Shown here one piece after another: positions 45,408-58,053 of a stretch of DNA of 64,000 nucleotides. The stretch is from Stagonosporopsis chrysanthemi (taxonomy: Eukaryota; Ascomycota; Dothideomycetes; Pleosporales; Didymellaceae): assembly GCA_022560025.1 (NCBI GenBank), contig JAFISE010000043.1:62001-126000 (forward strand), in the 5' to 3' direction. Under the pieces are notes generated by a model, which made no database searches, was not told where the DNA came from, and saw only the letters and a list, made by a program, of their open reading frames with translations. Made by a program: the position numbers and the translations under genes. Every line of letters begins with the position of its first letter. Position 1 is the stretch's first letter.

Positions 45408-45999
45408 CTACACCTTAATCCTCCCATCCTTGACCATCTCCCTTATCGTCTCGATAGTCTTTTCGACAGCCATCTTCGCCATTCCCTTAAGCTTCTTAAC
45501 CTCCTTTTCCTTCTCCTCACTTCCCTCCTCAACGCCCGGCATATTAAATTCAAACATGTACGTCATGTGCAAATCCCCTTCCTCGCCAGACGGCCCATTC
45601 GCCACAACGTTGCGGATGTGCGTCCCGTCCTCTTGCTCAAAGTCAACCTACCACCATCAGTGTCAGCAACCACGCTTATGTTCTATACATAAACACTCCC
45701 AGACCCGAACCACCAAATCACAAGAAGGAGACAGAGTGCGAACTTACCCAGCTTGGCCAGTACTCCCTCACCGTCTCCCTGGCCTGCGGCTTCGGCCCTG
45801 CGCCCTCCTTGAACTTCACATCGCGCACCACCGTGCCATCGTCCCTCTCCTCAAGTACCGTGCATGACTCAATCACGGGCACGAATTCTTGTGCAAAACG
45901 TACTTTGCGCTGGAGGCCTGCCCAGATCTGGGGAATTGTGAGGGGAGGGAGGTTGGGCGGGTTGATAGGGGAGGTGTGCGAGAGGTGAATGTGGACCAT
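45408..45999 (-). CDS. DUF1857 (AtaL-like, SRPBCC fold) protein
   Basis: Exons 45999-45748 and 45647-45408 (100-nt intron) encode 163 residues, the normal size for this family. The sequence opens MVHIHLSHTSPINPP and has the family's WAGLQRKVRFAQEFVPVIESC helix region. The strand pattern VLEERDDGTVVRDVKF, REYWPSWVDFEQEDG and LHMTYMFEFNMPG follows, then a final long helix (MAKMAVEKTIETIREMVKDG). This is a small START/SRPBCC-like barrel that probably binds a hydrophobic ligand. Members are common in Pezizomycotina, some inside secondary-metabolite clusters, but nothing around this gene indicates such a cluster. Confidence 0.85.
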
Positions 46000-46813
46000 C
46001 TTGTTGGAGTTCTCTGGGAGGTATAAAGTAGGGGGAAGAGGGTGGTAGTGGTGACGATAATACAGTAGTGTGGTGTGTGTGGTAAGGCGGTGATTGGTGT
46101 TGACGTCAGGTTCCCAACAGATGAAAAACGGTGGACTTGGTCACTTGGTTGTTTGATGAGTATGGGACTAGAGATATGGCTTGAAGAGCGTCTTTTATAC
46201 GAAAGTTCTGATGTCCAACGCACTGCGTGTTGGCGGGTTGCCGGTTCCCCGGCGTGTGGTGGTGCATTACTAAGTATCGGTGTTCAAGGCTGGTGTTCGG
46301 CTCCGCCTTGTCCGAGCTGCGAGCTGCTTATCACTAGGTAGGGCAGCGCAAGGCTTACACAAAGCACCAAGTGCGAACGACCAAAGCGTTGAATCTCTCA
46401 GAAGATAGGCAAAGGTTACCATTCACAACGCAACTCCTCCACAACGACCACAAATTACTCAATTTTGAGCAAGTGGACAGAAAACAACTTATTAGTATGT
46501 GCTTGCCTGGCGTTTTCATACCTTTGCAATATCCATCAACTGTAGCATTGTAAACGCCTTAACGGCCACTCCTTTTGTCTTTCGAAGATACATCAGTCAA
46601 ATTGGTATCGGCTTGCATTTCGAAGTTTCCGCCAAACATCACACGGCAGAAGTCGGTCAATTTGAAGTGAATGCACATGGCGGGCATGAATGTCATTGAG
46701 GTATCATTTCACAAGCCTTTCGCTGTCTAATATAGCAGCTATTCAGCAACCCGCCGGAACGCCATGCTTTTGATATGCATCATAGTCCTCTACCGCACAA
46801 AGTGGGCTCGCAT
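46000..46813. other. Intergenic region (DUF1857 promoter; 3' end of eL31 gene)
   Basis: About 800 bp. It contains the promoter of the DUF1857 gene and the 3' end of the ribosomal protein gene, both on the minus strand. No other gene or repeat seen. Confidence 0.4.
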
Positions 46814-47438
46814 CTAAGCGTCCTCAACGACCTGGGTGTGGAGGCCCTTGGGGTCCTTGACGTTGACGGCCTGGACGTAAGAGTAGAGCTTCTCCTTGGC
46901 GCCGTCCTCATCGTTACGCTTACGCGAGATGCGGACACGGAGGCGGAAAGGAACACCCTTGATGCCGGACTCCCAGACCTTCTTGTTCAACTGGGGGTCG
47001 AGGCGGACGTCGGAGGTGCCCTGGAGTGGTGTTAGCGAGGTCGTCGTTCGGAAAACAGAGAGGACCGCAGCGATGCACGAGGTGTGCGTTCCGCGTGCTG
47101 CCCCTGGATGTCCACGTACCATGGCCTTCTCAGCGAAAGCACGGATCTCCTTGATGGCGCGGGGAGCCCTCTTCTTGAAGGAAACACCGTGGACCTATAT
47201 ACCGTATCAGCCTTATGTTCCTCTTCAGTCTTCCGCCCGATACCCGCACAGCTGGGACAGACACTTGAGCCAGCGTGATCGGTCTGGTCTAGTATCCGCC
47301 CAGCTGTGACAGGCCATTGATGGACTTCAACAAACTGAATCAACATACGCGCTTGTGGAGGTGGATGGTGTATTCGCGAGCGACGACGTCAGCGATGGCG
47401 CTGCGCTGGGTCTTGCCGGAGGCCTTCTTGGTGGACAT
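46814..47438 (-). CDS. RPL31: 60S ribosomal protein L31 (eL31)
   Basis: Three exons, 47438-47349, 47194-47120 and 47020-46814, encode 123 residues, the standard length. Joined exons read as a complete eL31: a basic start, then VVAREYTIHLHKRVHGV, FKKRAPRAIKEIRAFA, MGTSDVRLDPQLNKKVW and GVPFRLRVRISRKRNDED. The introns are 154 and 99 nt, longer than the window's usual 50 nt, which is common in fungal ribosomal protein genes. A further 100-nt intron (47540-47441, GTACGT..CTAAC..CAG) ends two bases before the ATG in the 5' leader. The protein sits at the rim of the nascent-chain exit tunnel of the large subunit. Confidence 0.97.
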
Positions 47439-47440
47439 TT

Positions 47441-47540
47441 CTGAGATATGTTAGCAATGGTTTCCTGATAGAGCGCGCAATGGCGCGGAATTGTTTCGCA
47501 ACTGTTGCAGCTGCAACGAAGTCGCTCGCGATGTACGTAC
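47441..47540 (-). other. Intron in the 5' leader of the eL31 gene
   Basis: On the minus strand the segment begins GTACGTACAT, has a CTAAC branch sequence near the end and finishes ATCTCAG, two bases before the start codon. Leader introns are frequent in fungal ribosomal protein genes. Inferred from signals; no transcript data. Confidence 0.7.
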
Positions 47541-47865
47541 TGACGGTGGGCTGCGGGTTAGTCTGAAAGATTGATGCGGCGTGAAAGTTCGAAAGAATTG
47601 TCAAGGCCTGCCGTGGATTTCGACACTGTGCTCGCTAATGCCCTTGGCGGGGCTAAAGAAAAGTGGGGCGTTCTCGTCCACTTCTCAACACTAAAACCAC
47701 CACCGTATACTCGAATATCGAACATCAAAGGTCAAGATATTGCTAGACTGATTTCCTAGGTGGAATTTTGTATGTCTTGTTTGCTTCAACGCCGCTCAAT
47801 ATGCGCGCACCAACATCCAAACGCCAGAGACAGTGCTAATATCATCATAACGCCGTGAGACCCTG

Positions 47866-50296
47866 CTAACGATGCCCCGGTAACTCCCATTCCGTTCTCC
47901 TGTGCCCATCATGATCATGCTCATCGTCCTCATCCTCGTCTTCTTCATGATGACTTTCATCACTGCTGCTTCCATCGTCAGAGGCCTCATCGTCTCCATC
48001 GTCATCGTCGGCGTTGATACGTTGCTTGAGGCGTCGGCCATCCTCGCCCCAGAAATGCAGTCCTTCAGGATCCCGATTCCCAGCTAGATCCAAGTTGGGG
48101 ATATCCTCCAAGCCGGGGTTGAGTTCGTTGCGGAAACGCGTCAAGGCTTGTGAGAACCGCTCGAAGTAATATTGAGGTAGATACGGGCCTTTGACCTGTG
48201 TACCATCTGTGGCCTCTGTTGTTTCGCGCCTATCATCACCTCCCAAATCGATGAACGGAACTTGCTCGTCGCGCACTTCGCCGGTAGGGTTGAGATAGGC
48301 GTCCATTGACCGGCGGAAGCGCTCGAGCATCTCTTCAGCATCTCGGCGCATCTGCGGCATCTGTGGCATTTGCGGCATCCGAGGCATGTTTGGAAATTGT
48401 GGGAGTTGTGGTAAGGATGGAAATCCGGGCATACGGGGCATTTGTGGCATGTCCGGCATTCGTGGCCTACCCGGAAATTGAGGCATTTGGAACGGGAACG
48501 ACGGTAGCTGACCTGGCAGCCACGTCTCTTCTGGCTCGTCCGGCTGAAAGTAATACCTGGGCGATCGCAGTGCTTGTGACTGTGGAGAACTAGCACTGGC
48601 TGGTGATCTGTTGCCTGCGTTTGCATCGGCATCCAGGAGCGTGTTGGCAGCCTCTTCACTATCGGGCCCGTTCAGTATCCGTAGCTCGGTGGTGTTGTAA
48701 GAATCGCAGTTCTCGCATTGGTTGCCGAGCCAGTGATACTTGACCGAAGACTTCCTGGAGCAATCATTACATTGGACGATCGCGCGGGTATTCTCGAATT
48801 GCTCGGGCATAGGCTGAGACTCAATTGCGGATGTTAGCTTACGCCATTGCAAATCCATTTTCACGGCACTCTTCTTGCAAATCGGACACTTATACGCAGT
48901 CTCCATGTACAGTGTGTAACATTGCTTGTGCATGTAGTGCCCGCAAGGCATCGCGACGACAGCTGCAGAAGAAGTGAAGAGGTAGTCTGTGCAGATTGGG
49001 CAACCAGAATCGGTGGCTCGTGGTATGCACACATGCGAGTCCGCATGAGATATTGTAATACAGACGTTGCATCTCTGTACCATGTGAGAAGATATATCAG
49101 CCGTGGTGACATGCGAACCTTACCTGACAATGCGTATAGTCCTTACCGAGACCCGCGCCGCGTCTGCAAATGCCACAATCCGGACAGTGGTAGATCTTCT
49201 TTCGCGCATTGTTGTCCCAGAGCTTGCAGATGTCGCAATAGTAGCATGCAGACTCTAAACCGCACTTCATGCATGTATCAGATGCCTGTTGTGGGGTGCC
49301 ACAGGCCATACAGAGCATGTTCTGTGTGGCCTGGCGGTTCAGCGCGTGATCCTCGACTTCGTCGTGGCAGTGCCGACATGTGTACCAATGCCGACAATCG
49401 TAGCATTGAACCTTGACGTTGCGCTTATAGTGCTGGCAGCCCAATACAAGCTCCTCTTCAATCTGGTCCTCCTCATCTTCGTCGTTGTTGTGTTCGATGG
49501 TTCGATACGTTGGGACGATGTCTCCCGGCCGCAGTTTGTAGGGGTTCTCAATGTCGACGTCAGAGGCAGCAGAAAGAGGCGACGAGGCGTGGTTTTCGGA
49601 GGAGACATAATGCGCAGAGTTGGGCGTGAAGGGACGGTCGTGTGAGACGAAGCTGCTGGGCGACGTGGGGCGCATGTGGTTGTATCGTTCGATCATCAAG
49701 CCATGAATCATCTGCGCCCGCTCCTGCTCGGTGGCCTTCAGCGCCCTGATTTCGTGAATGCGCGCGCGCAGATAGGCGAAGCCATCGTCGGCAGGCAAGG
49801 ACTCAGACATGCCGCCACCATGCTGAGCTGCAGTGGTTGCGAGTGCGCGCTGGGGAGCAGCAGGCGCGCTGGACACAGGAGGGTCGAGTTCAACGCTTCG
49901 AAAGCGGTGTTCGAGGGCGCGAGAGGGATTCGAGGACATGCTGGCGGCATCGCCGGGGATATCTATTGGCGCCGTTGTCGTATTGATCGTGATCGCGTAG
50001 TCGCCATCGCCCGCTTCTTCAGCGACAGCCACATCATTAGGCCGGCGAGTGAATGACGAATATCGGCGGACCCTTTCTAGCAGGGGTACGGGCCGGGCGC
50101 TAGGGATCTGGGGTGCATCGTGAGCTGCAGGTGCTTCTGCGTCAGCATCTGTATTGTTATCTCTTGGTGGTGTCGCTATGCTCGAATCCTGATTGACATG
50201 TGAAAGTGCGTTGGAGGGCGCAGGCGGAGGCACAGGTCCAGCCGCCGCTCCAGCCGACAGGCGTCGATTAATGAACGAAGAAATGAGACCACTCAT
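47866..50296 (-). CDS. CHY zinc-finger and RING-type E3 ubiquitin ligase (RCHY1/PIRH2-like)
   Basis: Exons 50296-49124 and 49074-47866 encode 793 residues. After a disordered N-terminal 280 residues come the CHY zinc finger (LGCQHYKRNVKVQCYDCRHWYTCRHCHDEV) and the CTCHY finger (CYYCDICKLWDNN, CPDCGICRRG). The splice joins HCQ to RCNVCI inside this block. A RING finger follows (CPICTDYLF, CGHYMHKQCY, CPICKK) and then a zinc ribbon (CNDCSRKSSVKYHWLGNQCENC). The order CHY-CTCHY-RING-ribbon is that of the RCHY1 family of E3 ligases. The tail carries a long run of short Pro-x-Met/Pro-x-Phe units (PQMPRMPGFPSLPQLPQF) and an acidic His/Asp/Glu-rich end. All zinc ligands appear present. Targets in fungi are unknown. 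Confidence 0.95.
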
Positions 50297-51814
50297 TGAG
50301 CATGGCTAGGAAACAAGATCTGGAGGAGTGAAAAGCTGTTGAAGAGATTGCCTCGCAGAATGGAAAGATCTCCATAGGGCTCTTGTCTGAACATGTGACG
50401 ACCAAGTCGGCCACCAGCCACGAAGTGACTCGTGGTAGAGTAACGTGACAGCCAAGTCCAGACTATCCACTCGTCGCCTGTTCCAAGATCACTTCTTTAG
50501 TTTCCAACGCGTAAGAACGAGCGCCCGCACCCTCATTCGCAAGCTCGCCCAGATCAGGCATACCAGCGATGACGAAATGGGCCACACCTGGGCCGCAGCA
50601 CGCTCTTCGCGTATCTGTACGTACATATACGCATGGTAACCAAGCACCTTCGTGGATGCCGAGATCTGCACGTGGACACTCGCAGCCTTCCATTTCGTGC
50701 ATCCAGCATCCATGCGCGTGCATTGTTCCTGGGCGGAGCCCTCTGAAGCGTGCTGAAAGCAGCATTTCTATGACACGGCGTTTGACCCTAACAATGAGAC
50801 GGTCGATCTCTGCCAATGGACCACAATCACCATGTCTACGGAAGCTCTCAAACAGACAACCCTTTTTGCATATTGGCCCGCATACTGCGAAGGAATCGGG
50901 TTGCATGTTTGCACGCGAAGCTCTAATGGAGACCCTAAAGGGTGTTGCGCACACGTCTACAATCTGATGGTTTACCTAGAAGGCTACATCATCTTCGAGA
51001 ATCTCAAGAATGACCCTCCAGGATAATTCGATCACATCCTAGACAAGACGTGCAGCAAATAACGTCGACAGTAAAATCACTTCTCTTCGGCGAAACAAGA
51101 GATTGGATCCGAATGCGTGCACAGCTGTTCGTCAGGGCCGCCACTGGCGGCTGCACAAACATGGTTGAGGGGTCAACTCGCCCTTGGAATCTTAGTGACC
51201 ATGCATCTCCTCATGGCAGCACCATCACCAGCAATTACTCGCAGATCTCCATCATTGTTGTTGCACACAACAAGACTCCTGCGATCAGCAGATGGCTGGG
51301 GCATATTCGCTATTTAAGGGCAGAGCATACGTCAAAGACTGTAGTATCCCCGGGGGCACTACCTCAGAGGCCACAAACTAGACACAGGACGCCTATGCTG
51401 GCAACCACCGATTCGAAAGGGTCTTCTGCCACCAGGTCACAGACAACGACAAGCTCCACATCAAGCTAGTGCCAGTGATTGGAGGCAACACCCACAAGGC
51501 AATCCTGTGTAGAAGTGTTGATTGCAGTATGACTTCCCTGGTTTTGTGTCGACTTAAAAAATGGTTACATGCGCCACAGCTAGACTAGAGCATTGACGAA
51601 CCCCATCGATCGGAAGACATGATGCACTGCTGAGGCACCACGCGTCCATAGCGGGGGTCATCGCGGGAGCAAGCCAAGGAGAAGTGCGTAAAGTGCTATT
51701 TACATAGAGGGGATAGAAACATATACATCCTGGTACAAGCACAACGAAACCGATGCTTAGATAGCATTCGGAGCCTGACTCTTCATCTTCAGAAGATATC
51801 GCAAGCGTGCAATG
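50297..51814. other. 1.5-kb intergenic region with a possible gene relic
   Basis: Contains the promoter of the CHY/RING gene and the 3' end of the chitinase gene, both on the minus strand. No intact gene is supported. A protein-like frame at 51292-51588 on the plus strand is broken by one stop and is listed separately. Confidence 0.4.
51292..51588 (+). pseudogene. Possible broken small gene or unrecognised exon
   Basis: The frame from the ATG at 51292 runs to a TAG at 51379-51381 and then continues open to 51588. Both halves have protein-like composition, with Cys, Gly and charged residues well mixed (GRAYVKDCSIPGG before the stop; RFERVFCHQVTDNDKLHIK and PVIGGNTHKAILC after). No GT..AG pair removes the stop neatly, so it could be a decayed small-protein gene, an exon whose partners I missed, or chance. 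No family recognised. Confidence 0.2.
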
Positions 51815-54800
51815 TTATTTCTTGAGACCAGAGGCTACGGGAGCAGTTAGCAAATGCCTCGATGCTTAGATGAAGGAAACAGAGTAACTTACGCGACCAC
51901 CACATGTTAAAATTCGGGTTTCCACTCTGCGCCATGCGCTGCAGGTTGTTCACCTCCGAGGTCGTGAATCCCGTCGCCGAACCGGCCTGGTGCGCGTCGT
52001 ACAACTCCTGTGAACGCTTCTTGACAAAGTCTTTCATACCCTCGTTGTACGCCTTGATAAGATGATCCATCCACAACGCATATCGGGCGCTGAGCTTCCA
52101 GCCAGCTGTGCCGTCGGCCTTGCCCATGGCATCGTAAACGCCGTTACTGGTGTCGACAAACATCTTAGATATCTCGGATGTGAGCATGTAGTGTGCGACG
52201 CCGCCTGCGCGCTTGAGCAGTGAGTACTTCTCGCGCCAGGTGGACTTGTCCCAAGTGCCTTGGGCGACGATGGAGGCCTTTCCATCGCGGGCCAAGGCAC
52301 GGAATTTCATGCCGTTGATGTCCTTGAACAGGACGGCGAGGCGGTCTGTTTTGTCTCTGTTGCCGAGTTCGTTCATGACGAGGTCAATGTTCCTTTTGCC
52401 ATTCGTGCCGAGGAAGAAGGTACTTGTCAGATCAGAACAGCTGAAGCCTTTGTATACCGACGATTCCTTGACCTCATCATGATAAACTTGGTTGCGGAGG
52501 AACTCCAGAAACTCTTTGATAAAATTCAACTCGTACACATGCTCAGCTAACGAACATGCGTTAGCAACTGCAATGTAGTGTACTGAAGATTGAACCTGAC
52601 TTACTTGCGTACTGGCCTTTGAGCGACCGCTGAGATTTGTCGTATGGACGAGTGCGGAAATCCACACAACTTGTCTGACTGAATTCGTCATAGTAGTCTT
52701 TACCGTTCTTTTTCTGGAACGCGGCGCAAGAATCGTATTTGGCACTTGACCATTGCAGTTGGCATTTGGCAATTTTCGAAATTGTGACAGCTCTCTTATC
52801 CACGTGAGTATGAAGCGTTGCGTTGTCGATTGTTGTGTCGTTTCGAAGGAAAATAGCCATCTTTGCTGGCCGGAGCTGCTCGTCGGTCGACCGCTTGGTA
52901 GCATCACAAAGATCCGTATCGTAGACCACATCTGGCGGACTAAGGTCGGACGCAAAGCCATTGTCTATCAGACACTTGGAGCAGTCGGTGTCTGTCTCGG
53001 CCTTTGCTTTGTCAGAACGACATGAGATATCGGAAGCTCGTTTGGTAAGCGCGTAGTCATCTCCAGACCTGTCCGGAGCGATAGCAAGTCCACGTGGAAG
53101 CTCACGCTTGCCGATCTCTCCGGTAGGGAAGCACTGCGAACTTGGTTAGTCAAGGCAACAAGATGTCGCGGCTGGGGCTGTACCTGTTGGTGTATCTCAG
53201 CCAGACTGCTATGATAGAGTGCATACTCTGTCCGGTCCTTGCCAAGCAACCATCCTGCAAGTCTATGATAGTCAATTCGTGAAAGCTGTCAGATGAATTT
53301 TACAACTTACGGGGCGACAGCGACACCGTTCACACCGACTTGGCCGTAGACGTTGATACAGCTTTCTTTCAGCTCCGAGTTGTGCGAGACCTGGAAAATG
53401 CTTCGTATTTCCGTCTCCATCTCCAACCCAGCAATCGGTCCAAAGGATGATTGCTTCTTCTTGGGATCACCAGCTCCTACGGCGAACCCCAGTCCAATGT
53501 AAGGCTTGACAGAGACGGTCATCTGTAACTTGTCATTGCCCAGTGCATATCGCGGGGTAATGTCGGCACCAGCGCCCATGCCGTTCTTTTCGAAATCGGC
53601 GCTGTCCTCAACTTTGGCATTGGAAGGCACAGTCAATGTGACAACGTCTGTCTCCCACTTCCAAGGGACGTTAATGACTCCACTCCACTCTCCTTTCGCG
53701 TAAGCTTTGCCGCGAACACCAGCATACATGTAGATTTCCCCGATGCCGTCGATCTCGTAACTGGTCCCAGTGACAGCGAACTGTTCAAGAAACTCCAGGT
53801 TATCGCTTGAATAATCCCAGATATTGTCGGATGTGACTTGCAAACTAAAATCGCCCTTCAGTGAGCCACGCATGTGGATGTAGCTCTTTCGAAAAGAGAA
53901 GTTGGGCCACAGCTCTCCATACATGGTGGCACCATACTTTATCTTGCCTGTTACCTTGCCCTTGGTGTCGATTGTTGCAACAGCCGTATACTTAGAGCCA
54001 CCGTATTCACACTGAAGGTTCCCATGAAGAGCGTGGTTTAGATCAACAAGGCTGACATCAAATGCTCCGAACAGTCCACCCGCGTCGCCGCCCGTTGCTT
54101 CTGCTAACTATCAGCAAATTCATTGTAGATTGGGTGAAGGGTGTGTTGGCTTACTTTCAACGAATTCACCAGCATCGTCGCCATGCCAGCGCTTATGAAG
54201 ATGACCGTACAGTTCGTGTGGAGTTTTTTCATGTAGTCCTGACTCATCCGTCTGGTTTGCAAAAAACTCCCTCAATTCCTCCCTTTCAAGGTAGTCGACT
54301 GACGTTCCGTCGCGTTTCGCTGCAGAGTCGACCACGTTTGCCCAATAGTTGGCCAGATTTGACTGGTCGATACGGAACGCAATCTTACTTGCTGCTCTCT
54401 TGAGATTCTTGAAATCATAGTCGAATGTAAGCTCTTGGACCTTGGCGTCAGAAGGCATGCCGCGCTTCTTCAAATGTCCTGGGAGTGTTTGATCGGCAGC
54501 CTCGGTCAGGGAAATAGCTCGGGCCCATCGACTGCGGCCACACCCGTCCGGCAACCTGACCACTGTTCCCCAAAGACCACCGTCGTGAATATCGTTGCAA
54601 TTTGAGCCTTCCGTTGTGTTTGAGCACACGACTTTCGCTGTCTGGCGGCCAGTTCCAGGGCTGCAACCAAAGAATTCCAGATGAGACCCATCGCGCTTGT
54701 CAAGACTTACTACGTCCTGTTTATTGCCAATGACGCTCATAAAGGTGAAGAATTCCTTTGTTTTTGGATTATCGGCACTAATGTGACTTCCCACCTCGAT

Positions 54801-57448
54801 GTCACTGCCCTCGCGAAGATCTTGTGGTACAAGATGAGCCGGATCGATGTCGAAGTTGTCATCGGCATCGTCTCCGGGCTTGCAACAGAGAACTTTTGGG
54901 GACGTTGACCAACAAGGTTTGTCTGGATCATCGCCAGCCATGCCCCGGTCGAAGACTATTTCTCCAGGCTCACATTCGTTGCCGTAACAGGTGTCCCTGC
55001 TGCTTGATATGCCAGCAGCGATTGGTGTGCCACGCCACTTACAAGATTTGACTTTCTTAGGTTTGCAGCAGAACTTGGCGGATTTCTGGTTGCATTGTTC
55101 AGAAAACTGGCAGAATTCGCTTGGACACAAATATCCGATGCCCTCAGTATACGAATAGCCGGTCACCAGCTCATCTGTCATTTCTTTTTGATTTCCTGTT
55201 CCACACTTGGGGTTCTTGTCGCATGCAGTCCACTGACAAGATTGGAAATATTGCTTCATGTTGTCAACCTTACAGCAATAGTTGCGAAAGTTGTTTCCAG
55301 TTCGCGGAGAACATCCTTTATTGGGACTGTCGCCAACCCAGTCGCTAGTGATGAATGTTTGTCCCGTTTCGCATGGCCAGCCGCAAGGAGACCATTTGCA
55401 CTGGCTTCGATCGGGATTGTGGTCTGCTCGGCAACAAAGGGATCTTTGATATCCTGGTCGGCACGACATATCGTAACTGTCCGGGTGCCCGGACCCATCT
55501 ATGTATGTTTGGAAAAGGTAGCCGTTAGGGCATTGCATTTCACCTGATTTATGGCAGTCGGTGACTTTGCAATAAGACGACGGTGAGCCCGAGCTTTCGC
55601 TGTTCATCGCCAATGCTTTCGAGACGGACCATTTGCTCGAGTCGAAAGATTTTCCAGTCATTGTTTTCAGCAACGTGCTTTTGCTGTCGTCCAGGTCAAT
55701 CGCCCATGTCATAAGACCTGAGAGGCCTTTGTCTCTGGCAAAATCAATTTTCTGTTGAATGGTTTTTACATCGTCGTATGATACCCATTGATTCCCGTTA
55801 AACACCACATACTGGACACCAGCAGTCTTGTCGTAGGTTGGCTTGGCTTTCGTTCGTTTCAGAATACTTTCAATCTCCATGTAGGATAGGATGCCTTCTT
55901 CACCGGTGCATATGCCCTTCGCAGCTGGTCCAGCGAAAGGGCATGATGGTTCCGTGCAGCTACTATCAGCTAACTGGAAGCTGCGTCCGTAGAACGCCAC
56001 GCCTAGGACTATTTTTTCTGGCTCGATACCCACTCGCCACAACAGCTTGAGTGCCTCGTCGATCTCGGTCAGGTTGGTGTGCGGGTTGATAATACTGCCA
56101 ATAGGGTTGTTCTTGTCCCATACGCCGTGCAGATCATAACTCATGACGTTGATCCAATCCACATACTTGGCCATCCCCGGGACGTCGAACCAACGCAGAT
56201 ACCAGTAGCTTGTGGGAATCGTGAAAGTTATACCCCAGTCTTTGCCTTCGCTGTCGAACGCGGCTCGCATCTCTTGCACGAGAAGGACGAAATTCTTGGT
56301 GTCATCTGGAGTACCTCCTCGATCTGGTGGAAAGTTAGTCTCTTCTCCTACGACAGAATTATTCACACTACTCTACTCACCACCAGCACTGGGGTATTCC
56401 CAGTCAATATCGACGCCGTCAAATCCATATTGTGATAGAAAAGATACAAGGTTGTTGATGAAACGGGAACGGGCTGGTCTTGTTTTCACCATGGTCGGGA
56501 ACACCGCCTGCGTGTCTGTACCATTGTCGCTGAAAGTCCAACCTCCAAGCGCGACAAAGACTTTGAGCTTACTGTTTCGCTCTTTGGCCGACGTAACACG
56601 GGTGAACAGCTCTTCCGGCGTCCGACTATCCATGGGAACGATGTTATAAGTGTTGGGTGACACGTAACCAAAGGCGAAGTTCAGATGCGTGAGACCCTCC
56701 ACGGGAATATCTTCCGGCTCCATGTTACCGCATGCTTTGGAAGGTGACCATGCTTCGTAGTACGCAATAACTCGACTTTGTGGGTTTTTGGCACGTCTAC
56801 CTGAGGGCTTGGGATCACCGCAGTTGTTCTGACATCCCTTGCCACAAAACTCAGATGTTGTGCCGCAAAAACCAAACTCTGAGCAGCAGACTTTCTAACG
56901 TATACAGTCAGGATTGTTAAGTCTCATGGAGGAAGACTTACCAAAGGACATTCTTGCTTTCCATCTGCTGCATACTGACCGCATTCGGCTTTCGATTGGC
57001 AATCAGAGATGCACACGTCCGCTCCACAGTACTTGGGGCCGAAGCCGCATTGCCCAGTGACACCGTTGCAGCAAGCAGCATTGGCTCTACATGGTTTACT
57101 AGCACTACATGTGTAGTCATTAGATGTGGCTGCTGTTGTAGTGACAAGGTCCAATGCTGGAGCAAATTTCTGTCGAAGTGTAGCTTCTGTTACGTTTTCT
57201 GCGCTCCAAGGCTGGCGCATGAAGAAATTTTCAGGTGCATGTTCAAAGAATGAAACATTCGTCGATGGCAGCGGCTGCATATCCGCATCCACTTGCGACG
57301 AGTTGAACGCATTCTGTCTCTTTGAAAACGAGTGACTACCGGCATGATGGTGATGCTGTTGATGGTTCCGGTCAGTGTGCCGACCCCAACACAATAAAGA
57401 GAACAAAAGGAGTAATAGAAAGAATGAGGGGCGAGTGTTCGACGCCAT
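51815..57448 (-). CDS. Secreted class V (GH18) chitinase, subgroup C, killer-toxin-alpha-like
   Basis: Eight exons (57448-56942, 56894-56381, 56323-54155, 54103-53311, 53262-53184, 53133-52605, 52546-51893, 51834-51815) encode 1754 residues; all seven introns are 47-58 nt and all joins keep frame. Residues 1-22 are a signal peptide. Residues 23-110 are a His/Asn/Ser-rich linker with a KR site. Residues about 113-195 hold two hevein-type chitin-binding segments (CCNGVTGQCGFGPKYC; CCSEFGFCGTTSEFC). GH18 spans about 209-555, with the complete catalytic motif DGVDIDWE at 328-335, Glu335 being the acid. Next come a Cys-rich region (about 585-830) and some 900 residues typical of subgroup C chitinases related to the alpha subunit of yeast zymocin. 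Unlike many relatives it has no LysM. It diverges from a LysM protein gene across 0.6 kb. Confidence 0.93.
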
Positions 57449-58053
57449 CGCAGCGCTACAAGGAGTGACTGGGGTGAAAGTGTGATACTGAAAAATTCGA
57501 GACGAAGTCAAGCGTAAGTCTACCCTCTCCTCCCAGAAGCAAGAGTGCCCCTATTTCTTCACAAGACTCATTACGGAAAAAAAATGTTCGCCTGATAGAA
57601 CCTCTGTTCAGGCATAATTCGGCACCCACCATGATGCATATGCAAGGGACCAGATGACTGCGGCCTGCAGTCAGCTATCGGGTGATAGTGGATCATCATA
57701 CCAAGCCCATACACCACCCTTTACCTTCCTGATGCGAGAATGGTGCGTCAGCTCCGGCATACCAAAATGGCCACGTCCGTTGTTGCAGACGGGATCCTTA
57801 GATGGTGTCGCCTCGGAAGGCCGGCTGGCACCCTGCCAAGACGATGCACCTTCCAACAAGCGCGGCCCGACCCTGGGGCATCTTCATCTCCGAGCAGAAC
57901 AACCAAAATTGTAAGGCATACCAATTATCTCAACTTAGTAAAATCTCAGGCGGTAAGGTTCATTCTGCGGGAGAATCATCATGCGAGGTCTGGATATGGG
58001 GTCAATCTGATTCCCTTCACTTACACATGCTCACCATCACTATTCTCCCCACA
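57449..58053. promoter_or_regulatory. Bidirectional promoter region between chitinase and LysM gene
   Basis: About 600 bp between the start codons of two secreted chitin-binding proteins transcribed apart. Both promoters must lie here, so co-regulation is likely by layout. An A-run at about 57578-57585 and AT-rich DNA around 57530-57660 are visible. I cannot assign a transcription-factor site. Confidence 0.5.

Noticed and set aside
47195..47348. Possible C/D-box snoRNA in the first eL31 coding intron
   Set aside because: The 154-nt length is suggestive, but no paired C (RUGAUGA) and D (CUGA) boxes in proper spacing could be found.
50832..51026. 64-codon frame beginning MSTEALKQ
   Set aside because: Looks mildly protein-like but has no domain, no intron support and no neighbouring evidence; left as intergenic.
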